A stretch of 64,000 nt of DNA from Flavobacterium hercynium. Its GTDB lineage: Bacteria > Bacteroidota > Bacteroidia > Flavobacteriales > Flavobacteriaceae. Shown here piece after piece: positions 15,930 through 23,474 of this stretch; the first letter of the stretch is position 1, and every line of letters starts with the position of its first letter. The notes beneath the pieces are model-generated. The model did not search any database. It had not been told where the DNA came from and worked only from the letters and a program-made list of their open reading frames with translations. The position numbers and the translations under genes were made by a program. Where the stretch lies: NCBI RefSeq assembly GCF_002217285.1, contig NZ_MUGW01000008.1, forward strand, positions 258,396-322,395, written 5' to 3'.

Positions 15930-16204
15930 AAGGCTTAAAAAAACTTATTTAAAATAATAGTTCATAATAGTATTGACAAAAGTATATTGAAATGAAAAAG
16001 GCAAATTATTAAAAGAGTTTAATGAGTTGGATTTTAAAAAGACCAAAAAATGAGAAAGTAAAAGTAAAAAAGTAAAATTGTTTCAATAATTGATTATGTT
16101 TTTTATCATAAAATTGAGGAGCAATATAATTTTGATTTGAGTAAATTAGGAAGTGAAATACTTTTTTAACTGCTGTACTAATATATATTATAAAGAAAAA
16201 AAAG
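15930..16204. repeat. Duplicated spacer plus two decayed gene tails
   Basis: Bases 15930-16010 repeat the spacer at 14749-14840 almost word for word (TAGAAGGCTTAA, TATTGACAA, TATATTGAAATGAAAAAG). Next, 15994-16053 encodes the recurring tail EKGKLLKEFNELDFKKTKK followed by TGA. Then another frame, about 16066-16168, encodes KIVSIIDYVFYHKIEEQYNF and ends DLSKLGSEILF with a stop. Neither has a start or signal. This is a scar of duplication and gene loss and holds no intact gene. Confidence 0.5.
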
Positions 16205-17461
16205 ATGAATAATACGTTACAGATTATATGTTTTAATAAAATTAAAGTAAACTTACAATTGAGATTTTTGCTATTAATTTTAGTAAGTGTACCAGCTTTT
16301 GCACAATACACTTCTATTCCGGATAAAATTTTTGAAAGTAAGCTTATAGCACTAGGTATAGACAGCGGTAGCCCTGATGAAAAAGTTCTCACTGCAAATA
16401 TTGTCGATATTGTCGATCTGGATATTTCTAGAAAAGTTATTAATGAAGAAAGGTTTGATTCAGAGCCAATTGTGGATTTATCTGGGATAGAAGATTTTAA
16501 AGCTTTAAAGAATTTAAATTGTTCTAAGAATGCATTTAAATCTTTAGACTTTTCAAAAAATCTGAATTTAAAAAAATTAGATTGTAGTTTTAATTTTATC
16601 GTAAATCTAAATGTTTCTAAAAATCTAAATCTAACAGTTTTAGATTTTAGTAGTAATCGTTTATTGAATTTAGATCTTTCTCCGAATGTGGCTTTGATTG
16701 AATTGTATTGCATTTCAAACAAGTTAACATTTTTGGATTTATCTAAAAATAAATCTCTTATCAATTTAAATTGTAGTTGGAATAAATTAAATTCTTTAGA
16801 TGTTAGTAATAATTTAGGTTTAACTGAACTAAGTTGTTATGGTGCGAATTTGGATAATTTGAATGTGTCAAAAAATCTTGCATTGATTAATTTAAATTGT
16901 AATTGGAATAATTTGGAAATATTGGATATTTCTAAAAACAAAAAATTAAAAGGACTCTATTGCGACGTAAATAAATTAAAGATTTTGGATGTTTCTAAAA
17001 ATAAGGAGCTATTAAATTTAAATTGTATGGATAATCAATTGACAATTTTAGATGTTTCAAAGAATAAAAAACTTAATATTTTAAGCTTTAATCGAAATAA
17101 TGTAAAGAGTTTAGATGTTGCAAAAAATACTAGTTTAATTGAATTGTATTGCACAGCAAACGAATTAACCAACTTAGATGTTTCTAAGAACATATTTCTG
17201 ACGACTATAATTTGCGATCAAAATAGTATTACAAAATTAGATTTTTCTAAAAACGTAGCATTATACGATATTAATTGTTCGAAAAATAAATTGACAATGC
17301 TAAATTTAAAAAACACTAATAATATAAAGTTTGCAAATTTAAATTTTACTAAAAATACTGATTTAAAATGCATTGCAGTTGATAATGAATCTTATCTAAA
17401 TATGAAATGGACAAACTATAAAGACAATTTTGCAATTTATTCCAGTGACTGTGATAATTAA
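16205..17461 (+). CDS. Secreted leucine-rich repeat protein, 21-residue repeats
   Basis: A 418-residue protein with a signal peptide (hydrophobic core LRFLLLILVSVPAFAQ, cleavage after FAQ). A short cap region (ISRKVINEERF, then DLSGIEDFKAL) precedes about 13 tandem units of 21 residues with pattern LxxLNCxxNxLxxLDVSKNxx, running to residue about 370. Consensus Cys and Asn positions make a regular LRR solenoid. No type IX secretion sorting domain is seen at the C-terminus. Such proteins bind other proteins or surfaces. It belongs to the AT-rich array behind the T6SS effector; whether it is immunity, decoy or adhesin is open. Confidence 0.82.
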   Translation: MNNTLQIICFNKIKVNLQLRFLLLILVSVPAFAQYTSIPDKIFESKLIALGIDSGSPDEKVLTANIVDIVDLDISRKVINEERFDSEPIVDLSGIEDFKALKNLNCSKNAFKSLDFSKNLNLKKLDCSFNFIVNLNVSKNLNLTVLDFSSNRLLNLDLSPNVALIELYCISNKLTFLDLSKNKSLINLNCSWNKLNSLDVSNNLGLTELSCYGANLDNLNVSKNLALINLNCNWNNLEILDISKNKKLKGLYCDVNKLKILDVSKNKELLNLNCMDNQLTILDVSKNKKLNILSFNRNNVKSLDVAKNTSLIELYCTANELTNLDVSKNIFLTTIICDQNSITKLDFSKNVALYDINCSKNKLTMLNLKNTNNIKFANLNFTKNTDLKCIAVDNESYLNMKWTNYKDNFAIYSSDCDN

Positions 17462-17522
17462 TTAATTCTTTCAAGTAATTTAAGTAACAAACAACAATAG
17501 ATTTATATTAAAAAACAAACAA

Positions 17523-18056
17523 ATGCAGAATAACTACTCAAAACAGCAAGCTTTACAAGTAATACTATTTTTTATATTTTCGATAGTGATACAAGCACAA
17601 GTAAAAAATAATGTCGAAAAAACTGGAGCCACACAAGCTGCAAGTATATTTAAGGTTGAAGATGATGATATCGAAATGGCAAATGCTATTTTAAAAGCAA
17701 AGCAAACCTTCAACGAATTTGAGACTGCAATAAGAAGTGAAAATTCTAATTTAAAAGGTTTTTCACTAAAAAAAGGATATCAAAGCTACAAAGGAGTGGA
17801 ATTATTATGGATCGCAAATATAATGGTTTATGAAAAAAAGAATAAGTATGTTGGTATTGTAAAGAATGTGCCAGAATATACTAAAGATGTAAAGTATGAT
17901 GATATTACTGAAATTAGTAATGATGAAGTTTCAGATTGGTTGTACTTGGATAATGGTGTTGTAAAGGGAGGATATACGCTTCGTCTTTTGAGAAATAGAA
18001 TGACAGCAGCCGAGAGAAAACAGTTTGATGCTGAAAGTCACCTGATATTCGACTAG
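17523..18056 (+). CDS. DUF2314-domain protein with signal peptide
   Basis: A 177-residue protein with an N-terminal signal (LQVILFFIFSIVIQAQ). The mature part matches the DUF2314 pattern: DDIEMANAILKAKQTFNEF, then FSLKKGYQS, VELLWIANI, YVGIVKNVPEY, ISDWLYL-like text and GGYTLRLLR near the end. Function of the domain is unknown, but it is frequently found among toxin-immunity and effector-associated genes in Bacteroidota. Here it lies in the same array, 61 bp after the LRR gene. Periplasmic location is inferred. Confidence 0.72.
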   Translation: MQNNYSKQQALQVILFFIFSIVIQAQVKNNVEKTGATQAASIFKVEDDDIEMANAILKAKQTFNEFETAIRSENSNLKGFSLKKGYQSYKGVELLWIANIMVYEKKNKYVGIVKNVPEYTKDVKYDDITEISNDEVSDWLYLDNGVVKGGYTLRLLRNRMTAAERKQFDAESHLIFD

Positions 18057-18138
18057 TAATAAAACAGGTGTTAACAAAATGAAAGAAAACATTAAGTACA
18101 CTTGTATCGTAAATTAGAATTTAGATATTATAAACCTT

Positions 18139-18567
18139 ATGAACAAAAACGACAATAAAGAAATTTTTAATTTTTTGATAAAAAATACATTTTTCACGAT
18201 TCTGATCCTAGATTTCTTTGCCGTAATTGCCCTGTTTATTAGCAAAACTTATTTTGAAAAGGAAGAAGTTAATAATCATGCAATAGGAGTGTCTCCATTA
18301 CTGATTCATTTTATTTTAGGTCTTTTATTATTTTTGTATTTCTTTATCGCAACACTTCCTGTTTATTTAAATTTAGTAGAGACCATTAGAAACAAAGCGC
18401 GGTACCGTTTTCTTTCCTTTTTTCTGATTCCTGTAATTCTTTTCGTTACGATTCTTTACTTGAAAAATTTTGATGTAACGGTTGTTTTAATTTCAACCGC
18501 TTGTTTGTTACTGTATATAAACTACTATTACAGGTTTAGGAGATTTATAAAAAAGGATAGTTTATAA
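18139..18567 (+). CDS. Small membrane protein closing the T6SS-associated array
   Basis: A 142-residue protein with four hydrophobic helices at residues about 17-36, 52-75, 92-107 and 112-128, and a basic C-terminus (YYRFRRFIKK). No domain recognised. Its base composition is less AT-rich than the preceding genes. A strong terminator follows, marking the end of the plus-strand run begun at the T6SS module. It could be another membrane immunity protein or an unrelated resident gene. Confidence 0.58.
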   Translation: MNKNDNKEIFNFLIKNTFFTILILDFFAVIALFISKTYFEKEEVNNHAIGVSPLLIHFILGLLLFLYFFIATLPVYLNLVETIRNKARYRFLSFFLIPVILFVTILYLKNFDVTVVLISTACLLLYINYYYRFRRFIKKDSL

Positions 18568-18575
18568 TAAACAGA

Positions 18576-18600
18576 AAAGAGGCTCGAAAGCCTCTTTTTT
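18576..18600 (+). terminator. Terminator at the end of the array
   Basis: A perfect 9-bp stem (AAAGAGGCT / AGCCTCTTT) with a CGAA tetraloop and a T run, directly after the membrane protein gene. Confidence 0.9.
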
Positions 18601-18664
18601 GTTGAATTTATCTTTTACCATTTTCCTCAATATCTAAATCAGAAAAAGCTTTTGATAATGTATA

Positions 18665-19711
18665 TTATTCGCTTAGAGCATCCCAACCACGAGCTTTTAG
18701 AGCAATTTTAGTATTGGCTCTTGTTACAAGGTGAATGCCTTCGCTTTCGTCTGCCATGTGTCCGATGATAGAGAAATTTGGGTTTCCTTTTATTTTATCA
18801 AAATCGTTAATGTCAATAGTAAACAAAAGTTCGTAATCTTCTCCACCATTAATCGCTACTGTTGTACTGTCGATATTAAACTCTTCACAAGTAGAGATAA
18901 ATTGCGGATCTAGCGGAAGTTTATCTTCATATAAATTACATCCCACTTTGGACTGCTTGCACAAGTGAATAATCTCAGACGATAATCCGTCTGAAATATC
19001 AATCATCGAGGTAGGTTTGATTTCGAGAGCATGTAATAAAGTGCGAACATCTTTGCGGGCTTCCGGTTTTAACTGACGTTCGATTAAGTAGCTGTACATA
19101 TCCAGATCAGGCTGACTGTTTGGATTCACCTGAAAAACCTGCTTTTCGCGTTCTAACACCTGTAATCCCATGTAAGCAGCACCAATATCACCCGTTACAA
19201 CAAGTAAGTCCGTTTGTTTGGCTCCATTACGATATACAAGTTCCTCTTCATTCGCTTCACCAATTGCAGTAATGCTAATAATTAAACCTTTTTGCGATGA
19301 GGTAGTATCACCACCAATAACATCTACTTTGTATTCTTTTGCAGCGTGCGTAATCCCTTCAAATAGTTCCTCCAGGGCTTCTAGTGGAAAACGGTTAGAA
19401 ACAGCAACAGAAACCGTTATTTGAGTTGGTCGTGCATTCATGGCGCAAATGTCAGACAAGTTTACCACAACAGATTTGTATCCTAAATGTTTTAAAGGCA
19501 TATATGCCAAATCAAAATGTACGCCTTCAATCAATAAATCAGTAGAAACCACTACTTTTTTATCTTTAAAATCAAGAACAGCCGCATCATCGCCTATACT
19601 TTTTAAAGTGGATTCCTGAGTAACATCAAAATTTTTGGTTAAATGCTCAATAAGGCCAAATTCACCTAATTGCGCTATGCTGGTACGTTGCGGATTTTTA
19701 TCTTCGATCAT
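18665..19711 (-). CDS. thiL: Thiamine-phosphate kinase
   Basis: A 348-residue ATP-dependent kinase that converts thiamine phosphate to thiamine diphosphate in the cytoplasm. Family motifs are in order: SIGDDAAVL near residue 38 (Mg/ATP Asp pair), STDLLIEGVHFDL, the GGDTTSS block, GDIGAAYMGL, MIDISDGLSSE and NGGEDYELLFT near the C-terminus. Length and motif order are normal for the PurM-like ThiL family. No other thiamin gene is nearby, and it is transcribed alone toward the T6SS array terminator. Identity is secure. Confidence 0.96.
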   Translation of the reverse strand: MIEDKNPQRTSIAQLGEFGLIEHLTKNFDVTQESTLKSIGDDAAVLDFKDKKVVVSTDLLIEGVHFDLAYMPLKHLGYKSVVVNLSDICAMNARPTQITVSVAVSNRFPLEALEELFEGITHAAKEYKVDVIGGDTTSSQKGLIISITAIGEANEEELVYRNGAKQTDLLVVTGDIGAAYMGLQVLEREKQVFQVNPNSQPDLDMYSYLIERQLKPEARKDVRTLLHALEIKPTSMIDISDGLSSEIIHLCKQSKVGCNLYEDKLPLDPQFISTCEEFNIDSTTVAINGGEDYELLFTIDINDFDKIKGNPNFSIIGHMADESEGIHLVTRANTKIALKARGWDALSE

Positions 19712-19741
19712 TTCTTTTTAAGTTCCAAAGTTTTTAAGGGG

Positions 19742-19749
19742 CAAAGGTA
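19742..19749 (-). promoter_or_regulatory. Candidate -7 box for thiL
   Basis: On the minus strand the sequence reads TACCTTTG, a match to TAnnTTTG, about 31 bases upstream of the thiL ATG. No clear -33 box at proper spacing. Confidence 0.4.
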
Positions 19750-19821
19750 CAAAGGTTTTGTCGAACTTAAAGGTGTGTTATACAGGAACGTTCTATTTAT
19801 GTGTTGAGACGTAAATATTTT

Positions 19822-19872
19822 AAACGTAGAGACGCACAGCAGTGCGTCTCTACGGCTGTGCGTCTCTACGTT
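19822..19872. repeat. REP-like palindromic element
   Basis: GTAGAGACGCAC (19826-19837) is followed by its exact reverse complement at 19842-19853, then a second copy of the right arm at 19858-19871. The element therefore has one perfect 12-bp hairpin plus one spare arm, and it stands out by its GC content. It lies between the divergent thiL and DinB-like genes. This word is, from memory, a common interspersed repeat of Flavobacterium. Confidence 0.75.
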
Positions 19873-19915
19873 TGTGAGCAGGAGAAAAAATATTTTTTTT
19901 CCTGCTGACAAACTG

Positions 19916-19940
19916 TTGTCACCGGCTCATTTTACTTTTG
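19916..19940 (+). promoter_or_regulatory. Candidate promoter of the DinB-like gene
   Basis: TTG at 19916-19918 and TACTTTTG at 19933-19940 (perfect TAnnTTTG). The spacer of 14 bases is shorter than the usual 17-23, so the -33 assignment is weak. The start codon is at 19970. Confidence 0.45.
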
Positions 19941-19969
19941 AAGTAGTAAAAATTTAAAACCTTACAATC

Positions 19970-20449
19970 ATGAAAACATTAGAAGCACAAGTTATCAGTT
20001 CAGAAGATTTATTAAAACACTGGCAAGGACACAGAGCACTTACACGACGTTTGATTCAGCTTTTTCCGGAGAAAGATTTCTTTGAATTTTCGATAGGCGG
20101 AATGCGTCCGTTTGCAAAATTGGTCGATGAACTATTGGCAATTGCAGGTCCGGGACTAAAAGGAATTGTAAACAAAGAAGTTAAACCATTTACAGAAGAA
20201 AGTGATAAACTAATTTTTAAAGCGCAATATCTTGAAAAATGGGACGAAGCAACAGCCGAAATCAACAAGTACTGGGAACAATTATCGGTAGAGGATTTCA
20301 GTGAGAACTTTAATCTTTTCGGTCAATATGAATTTCCTGTAATTCAGAACATCTTGTATTTTATTGATAATGAAGTGCATCACAGAGGTCAGGCGTATGT
20401 TTATTTGAGAGCATTAAATATTGAACCGCCATTTTTCTGGGAAAGATAG
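19970..20449 (+). CDS. DinB-superfamily protein
   Basis: A 159-residue soluble protein of the DinB/DfsB-like four-helix bundle. The C-terminal part ILYFIDNEVHHRGQAYVYLR with the following EPPFFW is the typical third metal-ligand helix; an N-terminal His (LKHWQGHRALT) supplies other ligands. Members bind a divalent metal; many are thiol-dependent transferases or stress proteins, but the substrate is unknown here. It is a single gene with its own terminator, convergent with a WYL regulator. Family call good, function open. Confidence 0.83.
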   Translation: MKTLEAQVISSEDLLKHWQGHRALTRRLIQLFPEKDFFEFSIGGMRPFAKLVDELLAIAGPGLKGIVNKEVKPFTEESDKLIFKAQYLEKWDEATAEINKYWEQLSVEDFSENFNLFGQYEFPVIQNILYFIDNEVHHRGQAYVYLRALNIEPPFFWER

Positions 20450-20470
20450 ATTTCCGAAAAACGAATAAAA

Positions 20471-20512
20471 AAAACTCCCAATAGAAAAAATAAATTCTAG
20501 TTGGGAGTTTTT
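20471..20512. terminator. Bidirectional terminator between DinB-like gene and WYL regulator
   Basis: AAAACTCCCAA at the left and TTGGGAGTTTTTTT at the right form an 11-bp stem, with A-rich text on the left and a T run on the right. It can serve both convergent genes. Confidence 0.82.
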
Positions 20513-21472
20513 TTATAAAAGTCTTTCTCTGTTGCGGTCTAACAATTCTAAAGTTTTCGTTTTTAAAAGTTCCGGTTCCAGAATAGTGGCATGATCACCA
20601 TACATTAAAAACCATCGTGGAAAACCGTTTTCAATATCCTTACACATAAAGGTCATTTCGATGTGGTCACCAACTTCTTTTTCCGAAACAAAACCATGAT
20701 ACTTTCGTTCAAAGGCTAAATATCGCGCAATCTTTCTTTCCACTAAAATGCGGACTTTAGTAGTCGGAAAGGTTTGAGTTTTGTTTAAATACGTTTCCAG
20801 TGCATCATGTTCGATGGTAAAATCAATTTCCGTTTTTTTAATCGCCTGAATACGATCTGTTCTGAATTGTCGGTAATCTTTACGTAAATGGCAATAACCT
20901 AAAAAGTACCAGCAATTATGATCATGAAATACACCAACAGGTTCGAGATTTCGCTGTGTGGTTTCTTCCTTGTCAAAAGTTTTGTAGGTTAACAGAATTT
21001 GTTTTTTTTCTGAAATACTTTCAAAAAGCACCGCTAAAGTATTGGGAGAATTATCGTTAAACATCGGATCCTGTGTCTGCATGAGGATTCTCGATTCGAT
21101 ATTTGAAAGCCAGTCTTTATCCGTACTTTTTAATACCGATTTCAGTTTGTACATCGCCGATGCATAATGTGATCCCAAAACAGGATCGGTAAATTTCTGC
21201 ATTAGTTTTTCTGCGGCGATAAAACTGCTTACCTCTTCGGTAGTAAACATTACAGGAGGCAATCTGTAACCTTCCATTAAAGCATAACCAACGCCTGCTT
21301 CGCTGTAAATAGGAACACCGGAAGCTTCCAGTGTTCGAATATCGCGATAGATGGTGCGCAGACTCACTTCAAAACGATTGGCTAATTCCTGAGCCTTTAC
21401 AATTTTTTTAGATTGTAATTGAATCAGAATAGCAACAATCCGGTCAAATCGTTTTGGGGTTTCGTCCAGCAT
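20513..21472 (-). CDS. WYL-domain transcriptional regulator (YafY-like)
   Basis: A 319-residue cytoplasmic regulator. Residues about 8-65 are a DeoR-type helix-turn-helix (KAQELANRFEVSLRTIYRDI). Residues about 140-225 are a WYL domain (KKQILLTYKTFDKEETTQRN, NCWYFLGYCHLRKDYRQF). A C-terminal WCX-like extension ends in FMCKDIENGFPRWFLMYGD. WYL proteins sense small ligands or nucleic acid and often autoregulate. It is convergent with the DinB-like gene. This neighbour pair recurs in many bacteria, so control of that gene is plausible but not shown here. Confidence 0.9.
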   Translation of the reverse strand: MLDETPKRFDRIVAILIQLQSKKIVKAQELANRFEVSLRTIYRDIRTLEASGVPIYSEAGVGYALMEGYRLPPVMFTTEEVSSFIAAEKLMQKFTDPVLGSHYASAMYKLKSVLKSTDKDWLSNIESRILMQTQDPMFNDNSPNTLAVLFESISEKKQILLTYKTFDKEETTQRNLEPVGVFHDHNCWYFLGYCHLRKDYRQFRTDRIQAIKKTEIDFTIEHDALETYLNKTQTFPTTKVRILVERKIARYLAFERKYHGFVSEKEVGDHIEMTFMCKDIENGFPRWFLMYGDHATILEPELLKTKTLELLDRNRERLL

Positions 21473-21497
21473 TTTTTCTTTTTAGGTTACAAAGGTT

Positions 21498-21531
21498 CAA
21501 AGATACAAAGGTTCAAAGTTTATGAAAACAA
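21498..21531 (-). promoter_or_regulatory. Candidate promoter for the WYL regulator
   Basis: On the minus strand TATCTTTG (complement of 21498-21505) with a TTG near 21529-21531 at 23-base spacing. The region also contains short direct repeats of ACAAAGGTTCAAAG. Spacing is at the upper limit. Confidence 0.35.
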
Positions 21532-21562
21532 AAAAGCTGTCCCAATTTGGGACAGCTTTTTT
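21530..21562. terminator. Terminator of the outer-membrane barrel gene
   Basis: A perfect inverted repeat (AAAAAGCTGTCCCAA / TTGGGACAGCTTTTT) flanked by A and T runs, able to act in both directions. On the minus strand it follows the barrel gene. Confidence 0.88.
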
Positions 21563-21583
21563 GTCTTTTCACTTTATAAAGAT

Positions 21584-22201
21584 CTAGAATCTATATAAAA
21601 GACCAAACTGTGGCTGGTCGAAAATGTTTTCAAATAAGTTGATGTTTAGATCAAACGTATTTGATGATACACCGTCTTCCGGCGAAACACTATTATACGC
21701 TAAAACATTGGCTAGTGTAAACGTTACCGCGATGTTTTTGGTAACAAAATAGTTTAGACCCACTGTTACGTCTCCCGTAACACTATTGCTGGTGTTGTCG
21801 CTTGTTGGCGTTTCAACTCTGTTACGTCCGTAACCCAGACCAGCTTCAGCAAAAGCTTTAAAACGTTTTTTGTCTAATTCAAGAAAGTAGTATCTCGCAA
21901 AAGCACCAACTCCGAAAACATTGGTTTTAGTGTCAGTAGATTCCAGTTTATTGCTGGAGTAATTTACTTTTGCCCCAACAGCAACTTTATCATTTAATAA
22001 ATATCCAAACTTTGGACTAAATCCGTAAAAGTCCTGATCGCCCCCTGTACTGATTTTTATAGCACCTTCAAGAAACATATCTCCGTTCTGAAAGGTAACG
22101 CCTTTTGCAGAATTTAATTCAGAATCTACTTGCTGCTCTTCCTGAGCTTGAGCGAATGTGAAAGTTAACATCGATAAAATAACAAAAAATTTAGTTTTCA
22201 T
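21584..22201 (-). CDS. Outer-membrane beta-barrel protein
   Basis: A 205-residue protein with a signal peptide (MKTKFFVILSMLTFTFAQAQ). The mature part consists of alternating amphipathic strands (FSPKFGYLLNDKVAVGAKVN, AFARYYFL, KAFAEAGLGYGRN, VGLNYFVTKNIAVTFTL) and ends with an aromatic terminal strand, FGLLYRF. This is the signature of the small porin-like / OMP_b-brl fold, about eight strands. No specific transport function can be inferred. It has its own terminator and a long AT-rich upstream region, so its expression may be regulated. Confidence 0.85.
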   Translation of the reverse strand: MKTKFFVILSMLTFTFAQAQEEQQVDSELNSAKGVTFQNGDMFLEGAIKISTGGDQDFYGFSPKFGYLLNDKVAVGAKVNYSSNKLESTDTKTNVFGVGAFARYYFLELDKKRFKAFAEAGLGYGRNRVETPTSDNTSNSVTGDVTVGLNYFVTKNIAVTFTLANVLAYNSVSPEDGVSSNTFDLNINLFENIFDQPQFGLLYRF

Positions 22202-22583
22202 AATAATGGCTTTTAAATGTTGTAAGATTAAAATTATGTTTTTATTAGTTAAACTTCCAAAATCCTAGTCAATTGCATTAAGAATGAAGTTATCGAGTTA
22301 ATAATCTTTTGTTTTTATAAGTATTTACCTGTTTATTTTTAATGGAGTTATTATGTTGTATACGTTAATTATAAAAATGAAGGTAATCTTTAAAAACATT
22401 AAATTTTACTTAGTAACAAGAGTATTTATTGACGGTGAGAGTGATAGTATTTTGTCTATTTTAATTCTTTATTTAAAGAGTTAAACACTATTTTTCTTAA
22501 TAAGTAGTTATTGTACTGTTAAATATTTTATTATTTTTTTAACAATGTTTATTTTCATTCTCATTAATGTTAAAATTCTTTAT
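22202..22583. other. AT-rich divergent intergenic region
   Basis: About 380 bases between the barrel gene (minus) and the lipoprotein protease (plus). Extremely AT-rich; no open frame with a start, no tRNA and no strong hairpin seen. It must hold both promoters, but no clean TAnnTTTG with a -33 box was found. Confidence 0.5.
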
Positions 22584-23375
22584 ATGATGAAAAATTATTT
22601 ATTATTAAGTTGCGTTCTATTATTTTCATGCAGCACAGAATCGCCCGAATCGCCTCGAGAATTAACGATGGGAGAAAAAATGGCAAAAATGGAATCATGT
22701 GATATTGAGAATATTTGTACAACGATCGAACCCGAAATGAGTAGAAACCAGACCGGGAGAGTTTCCTATAAAGGATTATATTGGAAACCAGGTCAAACTA
22801 TAAAAATTAAATTTATAGATGGAGTAAGCTATCAGCATGATCGGGTGAAAAAATACGCTAGTGAATGGACTAAATATGCTAATTTAAAATTTGAGTGGGT
22901 AGAACCTAATGCGTATGCAGAGATTAAAATATCTTTTAAGGGTAAGGGAAATTGGTCTCTTGTAGGAATTAATTCTGAAGATACTCGCCAAAATGAGCCT
23001 TCAATGAATTTTTCAAATTTGAGCAAGAATTATAATGAAGAGGAGGGAGGCGAAGTTATTCTTCATGAATTCGGACATGCTTTAGGCTTAGAACATGAGC
23101 TTCAGCATCCTCTTAAGTCTTTTCAATGGGATATACCTTTTGTATATTATTACTATGATTACAGATATAAATGGAATAAAGAGAAAGTAGATTTGAATGT
23201 TATTAATAAATTTTCAATTAATGAAGTCGATTATGATGCCTTCGATAAAGAGTCTATTATGATGTACAGCATTCCGAGCGGTCTAATTTTAGATTATATT
23301 TCTTTTTCCAGAACTTATAAGTTGTCTCAAGGAGACAAAAAGTCTATTGCAAAAATATATCCTAAAACGAATTAA
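22584..23375 (+). CDS. Astacin-like zinc metalloprotease lipoprotein
   Basis: From the ATG at 22584 the product is 263 residues. It has a lipoprotein signal (MKNYLLLSCVLLFSC, lipobox LFSC). The frame extends 13 codons upstream, but those residues precede the signal. The zinc motif HEFGHALGLEHE is at residues 161-172 (ligands His161, His165, His171; catalytic Glu162), and a Met-turn SIMMYS follows at about 224-229. This matches metzincins of the M12A/M10 type. There is no long propeptide, and no C-terminal binding domain follows. The protein probably acts at the cell surface or in the periplasm; the substrate is unknown. It is a lone gene, followed by a weak hairpin (23404-23430). Confidence 0.86.
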   Translation: MMKNYLLLSCVLLFSCSTESPESPRELTMGEKMAKMESCDIENICTTIEPEMSRNQTGRVSYKGLYWKPGQTIKIKFIDGVSYQHDRVKKYASEWTKYANLKFEWVEPNAYAEIKISFKGKGNWSLVGINSEDTRQNEPSMNFSNLSKNYNEEEGGEVILHEFGHALGLEHELQHPLKSFQWDIPFVYYYYDYRYKWNKEKVDLNVINKFSINEVDYDAFDKESIMMYSIPSGLILDYISFSRTYKLSQGDKKSIAKIYPKTN

Positions 23376-23403
23376 TGTGGTGAATCTACATTTTTAAAAC
23401 AAA

Positions 23404-23430
23404 TAACCCGATAACATAAGTCATCGGGTT
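23404..23430 (+). terminator. Weak hairpin after the metalloprotease
   Basis: AACCCGAT / ATCGGGTT, 8-bp stem with an 11-base loop and no strong T tract. It may serve as a terminator for the convergent lepA side as well. Confidence 0.4.
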
Positions 23431-23474
23431 ACTCTATATTTATTTGTCGATATTCTTCTAAAAAGAAAAAAAAT

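Noticed and set aside
16009..16764. Minus-strand 251-aa reading frame
   Set aside because: It is the complement of the LRR coding region; its Lys/Phe/Leu-rich text mirrors the repeat and has no family features.
16490..17330. CRISPR-like or satellite DNA
   Set aside because: The 63-bp periodicity comes from 21-codon LRR units; there are no conserved repeats with unique spacers.
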